A DNA stretch of 64,000 nucleotides from Capitella teleta (taxonomy: Eukaryota; Annelida; Polychaeta; Capitellidae), in contig KB308560.1 of assembly GCA_000328365.1 (NCBI GenBank), positions 4,672-68,671 on the forward strand, read 5' to 3'. The position numbers were made by a program, and so were the translations under genes. The notes under the pieces are model-generated. The model did not search any database and was not told the DNA's origin. It saw only the letters and a program-made list of their open reading frames with translations. Positions 11,851 to 23,019 of this stretch are shown here, piece by piece (the first letter of the stretch is position 1; every line of letters begins with the position of its first letter).

Positions 11851-12475
11851 GGGCCGATTCCAGAAAAAAACTTAAGTGGTAAAACTAAGTTCGGGAGGAG
11901 TTAAGTTGACTAAAACGATTCCAGAAACAACCTTAAGTCCTCTAGACTCTAAAAAACTCAAGTGACCTCTCGACCTGACTAAAATCAAACTTAGTGAATT
12001 CAAGATGGCGCAGATCAGAAGACGCCGAATTAATGCTATGGTGTCAACACCTAGAAGGAGCCTTCCAGACAGGAGCAATGCTCTGGAAGGCGTTATAAAA
12101 AAAAAAAAAAAATAATAATAAAATAAAAAACCGTTATGATTGTAAAGCGGGAAAAAGAGCACTTGTTGCGTTATGATTAGGAATCAACGACGCTATACAC
12201 TCGCATTTTGCGTTTGTGATGCTTTCGTTTTCGATAAAGTTTTGGAAAAATCATAAACAGTTCATAAAAGTCATGTTGTAAGGTACGTTTACCACTGATC
12301 AAATGTCTCGCCATGTCTTATACATTCCTTGGCAGATAGCCAAATCCGATTTATGCTACTTAGGTTAAGTTCAGCAAAAATGCGTTTGTGGAATCGACTT
12401 AACTTGAAAACTTAACTTAACGCCTGGAGGACTTAACTTAAGTCCCAAAGTTAAGTTTCTTTCTGGAATCGGCCC
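11851..12475 (+). mobile_element. Harbinger-like non-autonomous DNA transposon
   Basis: The ends are inverted repeats: left GGGCCGATTCCAGAAAAAAA, right (reverse complement) GGGCCGATTCCAGAAAGAAA. A 3-bp CTG direct repeat flanks both ends (11848-11850 and 12476-12478), which suits a 3-bp target duplication. Subterminal aacttaag words repeat in both orientations. Inside, 12004-12096 encodes MAQIRRRRINAMVSTP and LPDRSNALEGV, which recalls the RDRSNPLE start of Harbinger nucleases and suggests that the element derives from an autonomous Harbinger copy. An A-run interrupts it at about 12097. Confidence 0.65.
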
Positions 12476-13430
12476 CTGATTTACTATTCAAATAACTCTT
12501 AACCTGAAGAAATCACATTGAAACGCCTTGCTGAATTGGCGATCGTGTTGGCCGATTCGACACTTAGTCACTGCCATAAAGTGATAAGACCCTGCTTCTG
12601 TTCCCTCGAATAAGCCATACTCTGAGCAGCATGTGCGGGCATTTACTCACCACTTTGATGTCCTCTCAGCTCTGTGTTTGGTCTGCTTCACCATCAACTA
12701 CAATATGGCATTATTTGCCAAAACACTCTTGATAAGATTGTTCATAACATACAGTCATACTAATTATCTTTATGGGAGTTTCTTCTTTAACTATTTTCAA
12801 TATTTTCAGGTATAACTTGAACATGAAAATGCCGCTATCTTGCTCTCACTGCCTCATCATTGGCGATCGAAGGATGAAGTGAGAACGCTTTGATTTGATG
12901 GCCTGTGCGTTTGCATTTTTCTGTGCCTATTCCTGTATGATGTGACAGCTGTGTCATGTCCTGACTGTAGTTAGTGCATCATGTATATATTTTTTTCCAA
13001 CTCTTTCCTCTGATTTTGTTGGTTATAATTACATATATCAATTTTTTTTTCTGAGGTTAAATGCCTATAAGAACAAATTTTTTCCACATTTGTATACTTT
13101 TCGACATGCCAATCAATTCCATGCTGAATAGATCCATGACGGTACTCTTGGAAATTAATATTTCTATAATTGATAAGTTATTAAAAAGAATGATCTAACG
13201 ATATGATCCACGAGAGCAGGTGAAATAAATAGGTCAGACAAATGCCTCATTTCTACGTGGGCAAATAACTGACGTTAATTTAAATTTCGACATACACCCT
13301 CACACTGCAAAGGAATGCTCTCGTTCGCAAAATCACATTGCTGATCAGAAAACGGGGGAAGCCCTTTCGGGACTAAATGTTACTATAAATAGCAGCCAAT
13401 GGGATACCACCTGTCATCGGTGTGTGAGGG
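12476..13430. other. Gene-free stretch
   Basis: No gene or repeat of known type is visible; AT-rich, with short T-runs. Confidence 0.5.
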
Positions 13431-13772
13431 GCACCGGATAGCTCAGTGGGTTAAACCGCTGACTACAATCCAATGCCGACCGTGGGGGTCGAGGTTCCGG
13501 GTTCGAGACCCGATCAGGCCACGGGCGTTATGATTGTGAATTATAATTGTAATTCGTTATAATTGTAATTCTTCGGTGACTCTGCAGTGCTGCCCAACTG
13601 CGTAACAAGGCCGGCGCTGTGTACTACTGTCTATGGTTGTATGCAGGATAAAGAACCCTTGGGATTTATCGATAAGAGTAGAGGGAAACCCCGGTCCCGG
13701 GCCTTCTGTTCTGGCGCCCGTATCATCCGATTGGATTGGGTGGAGCCGTAAAACCCCATCACTCACTCACTT
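13431..13772 (+). mobile_element. tRNA-derived SINE
   Basis: The head (about 13435-13510) is tRNA-like, with an A box (tagctcagtggg) and a B box (ggttcgagacc) spaced as in a pol III promoter. It lacks a clean cloverleaf and is followed by an unrelated body. The body, from tatgcaggataaagaaccct to ggagccgtaaaaccccatca, ends in (actc)n. The same body occurs inverted at 41558-41703, and a diverged full copy lies at 61644-61985, so this is a dispersed family. Confidence 0.75.
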
Positions 13773-13865
13773 GTCATTGGTGTGTGCCTGTGTCATTATA
13801 TACATGTATATGACCAGGGAACCAGTGAAGTATGTTCATGTCACTCCGTGTGTCCATTACACATA

Positions 13866-13900
13866 CAGAGTACAGGGCCAAAGGTAGTCTGCTTACTCTA
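13866..13900 (+). repeat. Solitary end resembling the TIR of the EXOC7-intron element
   Basis: CAGAGTACAGGGCCAAAGGT, flanked on the left by TA, differs at two positions from the terminus of the DNA element at 49279-50173. I found no clear partner end, so it is probably a truncated relative. Confidence 0.4.
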
Positions 13901-14477
13901 CGTTAAAAACAAAACTTTTAAATTTGCTCAAATTTACCGATTCTTCCAAAAAAAATAACAACTTGCATGGTATATGTATTGACTGTGTTATTCTACGCCC
14001 ATTTATGCAAAGAAAAATGTTTCTTTTCATTTCATTTCATTTTACTATAATGAAAAGTCAATTTTGAATGAAAGAGGAACATTTAAATGCGAGCTGAGTG
14101 ATCGCGAAGAGAGCTACAACAGATGAGCCCTTGAACTCGCTTTCGTGATCGCAAATAATGAAGGGAAATACTAAGTGTCATTGAAAAGCATTGAAATCAT
14201 TGATTTAACATGGAGTAGACTACCATTGGCCCACCCTGTACCAAATATTTGGAGACTACAATGATTTTCTGGCAAATCGACAAGCATTCTGTGCTGTTTA
14301 GCAGAACCTCTGAAATGAACTAAACAGATGAACAGTTTAATCGTGCATCGCTAAGTGCCGGTGCTCATTATACGCGCCGGTTGCGGCAAATCAAGACGGC
14401 CGATCAATGTTGCATCGGCCATCATAAGAAACATTTCGCAATCATTAGCACCAGATTGCAGCCAGTCACCCAGAACC

Positions 14478-17400
14478 ATGAACAGGGCGCTGTGGCTTGG
14501 CCTCATCGTCATCAATATACTCGCCATCGGTGTGTTCATTTCGTACACCAACGATGCTGCCGTCGAGGACCGAGCTCACATCCAAGTGAACCATATCGAG
14601 GACTCGGAGGACAGTCGAGTCGCCGATGAGGACGCCGCTGACTTGGCCATTTCGGAACAAAACGCCAAGGACGAACAACTACTGCGTGACATTGTACCGG
14701 AAGAGAATCTTCCACAGGAAACGATTCGATCAAACGTTGTCATACCTGACAAGACGACCTCTCCACCTGCTCCGCTGGTTACGTCATCTCCGTCGCCTGC
14801 TAGGACACTTGGCAGCTGCGATGGCGAAGAACTGCAGCTGCATAAAAGGAACCAGAGACCGAGCAATGGAACATTCCAGCAAGTGGGCAACGATACCTAC
14901 GTCTACGAAGCCTATTTCGACGCACGTCAAAATCGCACGACGTACGTCCGGATCATCGCTGCGGCGGCGTTAAACGCCACGGTCTACTGTCATCTGTGGT
15001 TTGATGACGTCAAACCGATCGTGATGAAGGCCGAGATATACGTCCGACTCTATTACAAGTGAGTGAAGTGAACTTTATTTGGTTCTGTCTTGGAACTTAC
15101 GAGTACGCACATTATGTTGATTCCTGTGGGGCTGCTAGACTCGGTTCGTTCAAAGAACTACAGCTGTCCCAGCTAACCATGATTGTATCTACTCAAGAAT
15201 ATAAAACTAACAAGCACGTTTGATTGCAGCATTACCTTGATACCTCATGAGATTAGCATATTTGCGTGAATATTTCAAATGCTTATTACAAACGGGTTCC
15301 ATAATCGCGAATTGAGAGAATTTTAAAATCATGTTTCGTCGTCAGCTTCGGAATTAGTGTTTGAATTCTGAGCACACCACTTGCTAGCAGTCGAAACGTC
15401 TAAAAAAATTGTCGCTTCTTTCAAAATGAACAGTTCGCTTACTCTTCAAGTCTTGACACCTCGACTTTGAGGTCCTTAAAAAACGCCTTTTTACTCACAA
15501 TTTGAAGTCATTTCACTCCGCTGTGATATTATTAATATCAGTTAACTACACTTTCGCCTCACTTCGTCGTTTTATGAGCTTTTATCATTAGCTCTATCTT
15601 GTTGTATATTTAAAATTATCCAGTCCTAAAGGGAGGGAGAACTGGTTAAAAATGGACTTTGAGTCGTTATTTGATGCACCAATAATGAATGATTCCTATG
15701 CCTGGCCCACACAAGGAATATCATCGCTAACGATTTCGCGGGAGATATATATTGCTAATTAGGCGTGACGTCAGGAGCTTGGATGAAACACCGAGTTCTC
15801 CATCTTTTACAATGGGCCTCGTCATATCAGCGTGTCCTGCGACTAAACCCCTGGATATTTTTTTATTTTATTTTCGGAAATAGATATCAATATCGCATGT
15901 AATATTTTCTAGAGAACTTCAATGAAAAGATACTAAAAATTCTATGTACAAAGCATGAATAATAATAAGCATGAATAAGTGAAGAATAAATGAAGAATAA
16001 GTGAAACACCAACGCTATCGAGAGAAACGTTACGTAATTTTTGGTTATTCGCTCCATTAAACAAATCGCACCCGAATTCGGAGAACCGCTCTTAGGAAAC
16101 TCGTGCTTTATTCACGAAAATAATAAATTTGAACGGCAGCATGCGTCGCTTCACCGGTCTCCGGCGCTACTGAAAAGAAGCACGGCACACACCGATGAAA
16201 TTGTAAAATGTGAAAAAAAAAACACCGATGAAAATTGAAGAGTTCCTTTTTTCAAGCATACAAGCAAAGATTATCATATTCATGTTAAATTATTGAATGT
16301 AAGTTATGATTAATTTGTTTATATTAATTTTTAAAGATATTGGTTGAAGTGGTTAGATCGAAGAGATTGTAATTTTTATTGGAGTTTAGGGCCTAAATAT
16401 GAAATTGAACGTCTTGATACAGTTATTCTAAAGAAAGGAACAATGAGTGGTGGTCTTCTTCTAATATTATAGACGGAATTTTGAGTGAAAGAAAACATAG
16501 AATTGAAGACAGAGGGGAGCATATTTCGATAAAACTTAAACATAAAGAACATAACATGATAATTATACGTTTGTTTGACAGTAAAAATATGGGTGGACAG
16601 AAATAGATCAGTGGTATGTTCTCTATAATTTGATAATGTCATTATTCTTTGATTTTTTTTCAATGTAACACTCGTTACGAAAATCAGGTTTTATTCACTC
16701 AGAGTTATTTTGTGCAGTAGCATCTGTCGCCAGAAGTGAAAACCAGAGACAATTAGGCCCTTATTTTGTTTTAACAAGAATACGATTTAACGTGAGAGCG
16801 AAAAAAAAAAAATGATAATTGGTTAAAACGACTTTTAATTACTGACATCTCCTGCTAATTAAGGGATCAATGCATTCATTAATACTGAAGTAATTCGTTA
16901 AAATATCACAGCAAACGGTACGTAAAATTGTTCTTGACCAAATGACATTAACCTATGCTTGCGGTGTACGTGCGGGTCAAAGGTCGACCAGGGCTTAAAT
17001 CCACTTAATTTGAACATCACTTTGACATTGATTGCTTGTCTATGTGTGACTTTGACCTTCAAAGCTGGGGGTTAACTATAGCCTTAGTCAGCGTCAGTGC
17101 CTTTACACCTACGCCCCCTCCACTTACACCTGATTGATCAATGACGAAGGTAAGTGGGTTCGACCCTATGCTGTCCAACATCCCTGGAGATTTATTGAGC
17201 TATCATCCTGTTACACTGCGCATTCGGCATATCGCTTCGGGGCTTGTAAGTTCAGTAATTTTCGACGCACTTGATCGATTTAATCTTTCAAATGACATTT
17301 AATTTTAAGTTCAGCTCCCAAGTGCATTGTTTCAAGGCTCAGTAATTGATTGCTGGTTGAATTATGAGTCACTTTTTTTCGGGTAATTAGGGAGTGCTTA

Positions 17401-20400
17401 ATTGGATTGAGACGGCAGCCTCAAGTTCAGGAAAAGGAAGCCCCCTTCAGCCCATGGCCAGTATTGGGTCAAGCATTTGCTACGAGCGAACACGTTGACC
17501 AAACAAACCTCCAATTCAAATGCATCCCTGTGCATAAAGCTTCCGTTTTGTGGTTTACTGGGTATTCGTAATTTCCGGATCATTGGACAAATAATTGGAG
17601 AAGAGAATGGTCATAATTATGCTGTCGATTGTTACTCAAGTGAAATAGCACTTTGCAGCACAAAGGAGATGGCGCCTGGTTCAGTCGAACCAAATCATGA
17701 CATGAATCATGAATGGTCATGTGCTGACCGCAGTATCGGACGTCGAGCAGACAAATCTCCCTGCAGACCCTTTTGCATAACTCACACACCAGGTGTTGAT
17801 GTCGACGCTGGTGGCTCTGAGGTTCTCGGAATTGCCATGGTGAATACTGTGCCAGCAGCCGACATTGAATCAAATCCTTTTCTGATTGAGTCCTTTCACG
17901 AAATCCAACTTTTGCGTCAAATTTCGGTTTGTAAGAATCGTGACTGGTGCCTTATTTCTGTTCGCTATGTCTTGCAGTCGTGGTTACGCCATCAAGCTTC
18001 CTCCCAAATCACGAATAAATCAGTGAAAATTATTGACCAGATTGAGATCATCAGCGAAAATACAGTGTTCTCTTCAGCTTGTGTATCGCAAGATGAAAAC
18101 GATCTGTGAAATATGTTTCATCACTTTTAAGATATAAAATCCGCCTTCACTCAAAGGTATTCATTCGCCTCAAAAATACAAAACTAAACAAAAAATTACG
18201 CAATAAACCCAGCGGAAAAAATGCTCATTTCTAAGTAAGTAGATAAAAATTGCGGAATTATTTGTGATAAATTACTAAATGGTTACATAAAACACATATA
18301 AAGCCAGCGATTGCAATAAAATGACCATTATTTAATCAATGTTATAAAACAAAAGCACATTCTTCCTTTCAATCGATTTAGCTCTTGATAAAAGGGCAAA
18401 TGCATATACGGCTTATCTATGGCTTTTTACTAATTGTCGTCAAACATCCGTTTCTGACATTTATGATCGCCATTAAAATCGATTGTAAAGCAAGCCATTA
18501 GTTGCGCACCACTTAGGCGCCTTGTTAGCCTATAATTCAATGTAGTATTATAGCATTATCGCCTTGTTAGCCTATAATTAATTGTAGTATTATAGCATTA
18601 TCTCCTTGTTAGCCTATAATTCAATATAGTATTATAGCATTATGGCCTTGTTAGCCTATAATTAATTGTAGTATTATAGCATTATCGCCTTGTTAGCCTA
18701 TAATTAATTGTAGTATTATAGCATTATCGCCTTGTTAGCTTATAATTAATTGTAGTATTATAGCATTATCGCCTTGTTAGCTTATAATTAATTGTAGTAT
18801 TATAGCATTATCTCCTTGTTAGCCTATAATTCAATATGGTATTATAGCATTATCGCCTTGTTAGCCTATAATTAATTGTAGTATTATAGCATTATCGCCT
18901 TGTTAGCCTATAATTAATTGTAGTATTATAGCATTATCGCCTTGTTAGCTTATAATTAATTGTAGTATTATAGCATTATCGCCTTGTTAGCTTATAATTA
19001 ATTGTAGTATTATAGCATTATCTCCTTGTTAGCCTATAATTCAATATAGTATTATAATAGGTCAGCATTCGACCGTTCTCTGCACTCTGGCAACCAATAA
19101 TTATCTGCTGAGCATTCCTAAAAATTGAATTCATCTTTTTCGGCGACCGTTGTTCATTTTTCTGAGCAAGCACCCGTTTATATGTCTGTTTACTACCAAA
19201 CGTACTGCGTGACATGAACGATGTCGCCCATGATTAAATTTTCTATTTTCGGTAACAAGACTATAGTCACTTGTAAATATGACACCGCCAGATATATGAG
19301 AACACGGCCCCAACCATTCAACAGCATTACGTCACATGTGCAACTGTGCCTACCTATGTTCATAAGTGCATGCATGTGATCGAGTTCTAAACTCTAAACA
19401 TTTGATTCATGAAATTCACCAAACAACGTGCTGGCCATTGACTGGGATACATGTAGACCTTATTATTGATTTTAGTTATCACAGAATCGCACCTGAAGTG
19501 CACCCAAGTCAATTAAAGGCCACTTTAGGACAAACTAAAAAAATACCCACGCTATTCGGCTTTCGATTTTTTATTTATTTCTTTGGAAAATAAATTCATT
19601 TTTCTTCAGTAGAACCCTGGGCTGAAGTGTTATGCAATATATGTGCGTGTTGATTAATTGATGAGGAAGTTTGGATGTTGAATGCTATTCAAACTGTCTC
19701 ATCTAGTATCCAACGAGACATATATATTATATAACACTTTTGCCCAAGGCTCCGCTGAAGGAAAATAAAATGTCAGTACACCTTGCACTTTTAAAAATTT
19801 ATGTCCCTCGATGTGGACTTGCACGTGCACTATTTTTGTGGAGGGGGGAGGGTTCTTTGATGTTGGTTCGATTATCTGCACGTGTTGTGCTATTCACTTC
19901 TGCCTTTTGAACCGATCAACAACCAGTAACACTCTTTCTCCCCACAGACCGGTGCCTTACAAGTCGGTTCTGGTGAACTGTGAATACAACCGAACCGATG
20001 ACGTTGCTCCCAAGTGGGTTGTCCTCTCCCCATCCGAGTGTGGTCCTCCACATGCCATCCTGAAGGTGCTCGACAACCGGCGTCTTCCTCAAGAAGCCAA
20101 CTTCACCGTCTGCCTGCACAAGGCTCTCTACAACAACTACGGCTGGCCTGAGTTACTGGTTGAATGGATTGAGGTGAATCGGATGTTTGGGGCTCAGAAA
20201 TTCCTACTGTATTACTACAACCACAGCGAGTCACTCATGCCTTACATCAAGCACTACATTGACATGGGTCTTGTGGAGTACAGGAGCTGGCCCCTGCACC
20301 GCGTTGATAATAAAATATCGATCTATAAAGCACAGGTATCGGTGATCAACGATTGCATCTATAGGTCGATGTACAAGACCAAGTACTTGGCCCTGATGGA

Positions 20401-20923
20401 TCCAGACGAACTGCTGGTCCCGGAGAAACACGACACGTGGAATGAGCTGATGGATAATGCTCCGTGTCAAAATGAACCAGGAATACTGTTTAGGAATCAC
20501 ATCTTCGTTTTAAGCGAAGAACCAGACGAAAGATACACTGAAAACAAAACACTCTCCAGCATTCAGATCAACTCTTTGGCGTACACGAAACGACAGAACT
20601 TTTCGTGGCCGTGTTACATTCGCACTAAACTGATGGTGAGGCCAGAGAGGGTCGTTGACTGCGATACCCACGTGACTCACATATGGGACGACTGTTGTCT
20701 GCCTCCTGAACTGGGCAAGATGCACCACTACCGAACATGGACAGTGACGGTCAACCATACCGTCAACCAGGAGCTTAAAATATTTGGTCTGAACAAAAAT
20801 ATGCATTACACCCCGGACGAAGAAAACATGGTTCAAGATTCGAGGATGTACCACTGGGCGGACGAGATTTACACCCGGGTTAAGGGAATCTTTGACGTGG
20901 TTAATGGTACCACGTCGACGTGA
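14478..20923 (+). CDS. Glycosyltransferase family 92 (DUF23) type II membrane protein
   Basis: There are two coding exons: 14478-15058 (AA|gtgagt donor) and 19948-20923 (cccacag acceptor), joining in phase to 518 residues. I chose ATG 14478 because it is followed at once by a signal anchor (residues about 5-22, ALWLGLIVINILAIGVFISY) and has a good context (aaccATGa). An upstream in-frame ATG at 14355 would add 41 residues ahead of the anchor. A variable luminal stem is followed by the catalytic domain. Family marks include NFTVCLHKALYNNYG, the WIEVNR.FGAQKFLLYYYN block, and the DPDE (345-348) metal-site motif within KYLALMDPDELLVPE. Many N-x-S/T sites and cysteines fit the Golgi lumen. C. elegans GALT-1, a family member, adds galactose to N-glycan core fucose. 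The substrate here is unknown. The 4.9-kb intron holds a satellite array. Confidence 0.9.
15626..15867 (+). repeat. Partial copy of the TTAA-type DNA element
   Basis: It starts AAAGGGAGGGAGAACTGGTT and matches, inverted, the right half of the element at 42920-43617 for about 240 bp, with few mismatches. Matching words include tgcctggcccacacaaggaat, cgcgggagatat and gcgtgtcctgcgactaaacc. The left end of the element is missing here. Confidence 0.8.
16376..16663 (-). mobile_element. LINE ORF2 C-terminal fragment
   Basis: The minus frame encodes YHVMFFMFKFYRNMLPSVFN and then RRPPLIVPFFRITVSRRSIS plus YLGPKL, the usual terminal motif of CR1/L2-like LINE proteins (fR...s..Sis..GpklWN). Only about 95 codons survive. 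It lies inside the GT92 intron, opposite in strand to the gene. Confidence 0.6.
17477..18109 (+). CDS. Unrecognised 210-codon ORF within the GT92 intron
   Basis: The uninterrupted frame from ATG to TGA is longer than expected by chance in AT-rich DNA, but only moderately so. The product contains several Cys and His residues and no signal peptide, membrane segment, repeat or motif that I know. No splice sites or poly(A) signal clearly belong to it. It could be a chance ORF, a nested gene or an exon of an unknown transcript. Confidence 0.2.
   Translation: MLRANTLTKQTSNSNASLCIKLPFCGLLGIRNFRIIGQIIGEENGHNYAVDCYSSEIALCSTKEMAPGSVEPNHDMNHEWSCADRSIGRRADKSPCRPFCITHTPGVDVDAGGSEVLGIAMVNTVPAADIESNPFLIESFHEIQLLRQISVCKNRDWCLISVRYVLQSWLRHQASSQITNKSVKIIDQIEIISENTVFSSACVSQDENDL
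18518..19058. repeat. 42-bp satellite array, 13 units, with five-unit higher-order structure
   Basis: Thirteen units of 42 bp run head to tail (cc of ccttgttagc at 18520, 18562, and so on to 19024). The core is ccttgttagcctataatt with taattgtag or tcaatatag, then tattatagcattat. Variant bases group units 4-8 and 9-13 into two near-identical blocks of five (C, C, T, T at the agc[C/T]t site, then a tctcc..attcaatat unit), so the higher-order period is 210 bp. It lies in the GT92 intron. Confidence 0.97.
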
Positions 20924-21347
20924 GCGCGTGTTTCAGTGATTATAAAGCAATCAAAAGAAATTAGTGACCTTTATCTGAATGTAGTTAGTGCTCGTTAAAG
21001 TCGTGGCCATAATTATTGCTAAGCCAGCAGCTGTAATATTTTTAGTGTTTCAATTTGATCAATTGAATGAATGAATGCGAGCAAGAATCCACCATTTATT
21101 TCAATGGTGCAATTTTATGGAAGATAAATATAGTTGATTTGTGTTGTGGGGCAAACCAATTTGTCAGCACAATTTGCCTTTCGAAATCATAAAATCCATT
21201 GATGGTTCGCGTGAGTATTTGGGTGATTATTTTTACTCATCGCGTGTTTGTATTCAATTGGGAAATGCGCATTAGTGAATCATAATATATTATGATGATT
21301 TCACAGATCAATTTCATCCTTTAGTCCGCAATTCTGATTGCGTGCGA

Positions 21348-21353
21348 AATAAA
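21348..21353 (+). terminator. Candidate poly(A) signal of the GT92 gene
   Basis: AATAAA lies 425 bp after the GT92 stop. Confidence 0.4.
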
Positions 21354-22988
21354 TAATAGGTCTTCAATCAGTTTCGTTTTGTTATTGCGATGTCATCTAC
21401 TCTCTCTGATTGGAACTTTTGGTTGACATCTGACGTAATATTATATAATTGGAGTTCGTGTTCGTTCGACACTGATGGCCGATTTCACGCCAAATTTGCG
21501 AGACATGCATGTACACCCTAAATAATAACAAACGGACCTCATTAACATTGTTTAAACAAAAAAACACGACACAAAACAAGCAAGAATACCCTTGATTCAC
21601 ATATTCCAAATTTCCGCCAGTACTCTTCGTTTTAATTTGAATTTAAAGTTTTGCTGAATTGCAAGCGGTTGCTATGGAAACCCGAATATAATTATTACAT
21701 CATCGTTTGGATTCAAAAATGACGATGGATCCGCAATGCTGTGCGATGATAATTTTTCACACACAGAAATTGGCATCGAGTTTTCCCAATCGGCTGTGCA
21801 ATTGGGCCATCAGGTTAAAGGTTGGAATCGTGAGAAAATTATGAAAAACCGAAATAAAGAAAGTCCGCATTTATTTAATCATCATTAATTTTCATTTCCT
21901 TTAATTACCATTAATTAATGTGTAGAACACCGGGTTAATTAAATTAAAACAAGCCTAACTGTAATATTTATTCTTTATCCTTCTGAAACCAGAATCGTGA
22001 CCATCGTCTTCTACATACGGAGCACTGGCCATTTTGCGGTTTCGCCCAGGGAGCCAATCAGACCGAATTCAGGCCAAAGCAGGAAATCATAACGCATGTT
22101 CGCTTGCACAGCGCCACCTTGACTGAATGCAAGAATTCGAGTCATTTATTCATGAGGAAACAAAGACGAATACAAGTCATGAGGACAAACCCAGTGTTTC
22201 CCGAAAGAACAATCTACGTGAGGACCCAGGACGGAAATAGGGGATCACCGAACAAGATGCACCAGGGAGACCCTGGATCAACGTGGGAACATCAAAGCTT
22301 TCATCCAACACCGTTGTCAGACCTAGAGACCCTTTAATAATCATTAAAAGGCCTCTTAGATCTTAATAATTATTAATATAATTATATGATCCCTGGTCAG
22401 ACCATATTACTGAGGGGGAAACATGAATAACTGCAGGCATTCATCACAGAGAGAATGCTTTCGACTTTGAACTTCTTCATTTGAGAACAGACTAAGCGAC
22501 CATCGGCTGGACGATCAGCCGCCCGACGTTCGACCTGGACAGTGCACATCTAATTCTTCAGTTTACACCGTCCACTTAATTTGCGTGCGCGTGGTATCTT
22601 CTCTTGCATCGCAGCTGTTCGAATCGATGCCATTCAATTCGCAATCAGTCAGGACGAAATCGTGATTCGAACCTTAATCCGACGACATGAAATTGCAGGT
22701 CGAGCGGCTTGACCCTGCCGCTGACATCGACATAGTACTTGCATGTGGGTTGTGCTTCCTCGGCGTTGATGCTTTTCATTTCATAGGTTGGTTTATTATG
22801 TTTAGGATTACTTAATTCATTTTATTTGATACCATTTCTCGCCATCACAATTACAGGGACACAACGGATGTAATAAAAGTCACGTGATCTCGAATATAAA
22901 TATTTGTGATCTGAAATCATCGGTCTGACGATGTCGGCAGTCTCTCTATCTCTCTCTCTCTCTCTCTCTTCATTATATTGCGGTGGGG

Positions 22989-23019
<31 letters not shown>

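Larger units (their letters stand above)
15059..19947 (+). other. Intron of the GT92 gene, repeat-bearing
   Basis: This 4.9-kb intron is bounded by gtgagt and ccccacag. It contains a copy of the TTAA-flanked element end, a LINE fragment, a 210-codon ORF of unknown status and the 42-bp satellite. The remaining sequence is AT-rich and shows no exon-like conservation. Confidence 0.85.

Noticed and set aside
13435-13510. Possible tRNA gene
   Set aside because: A and B boxes are present, but there is no paired acceptor stem and the sequence continues into a dispersed SINE body.
18518-19058. Regularly spaced repeat that could suggest a CRISPR array
   Set aside because: Units are contiguous with no unique spacers, and the genome is animal; it is a satellite.
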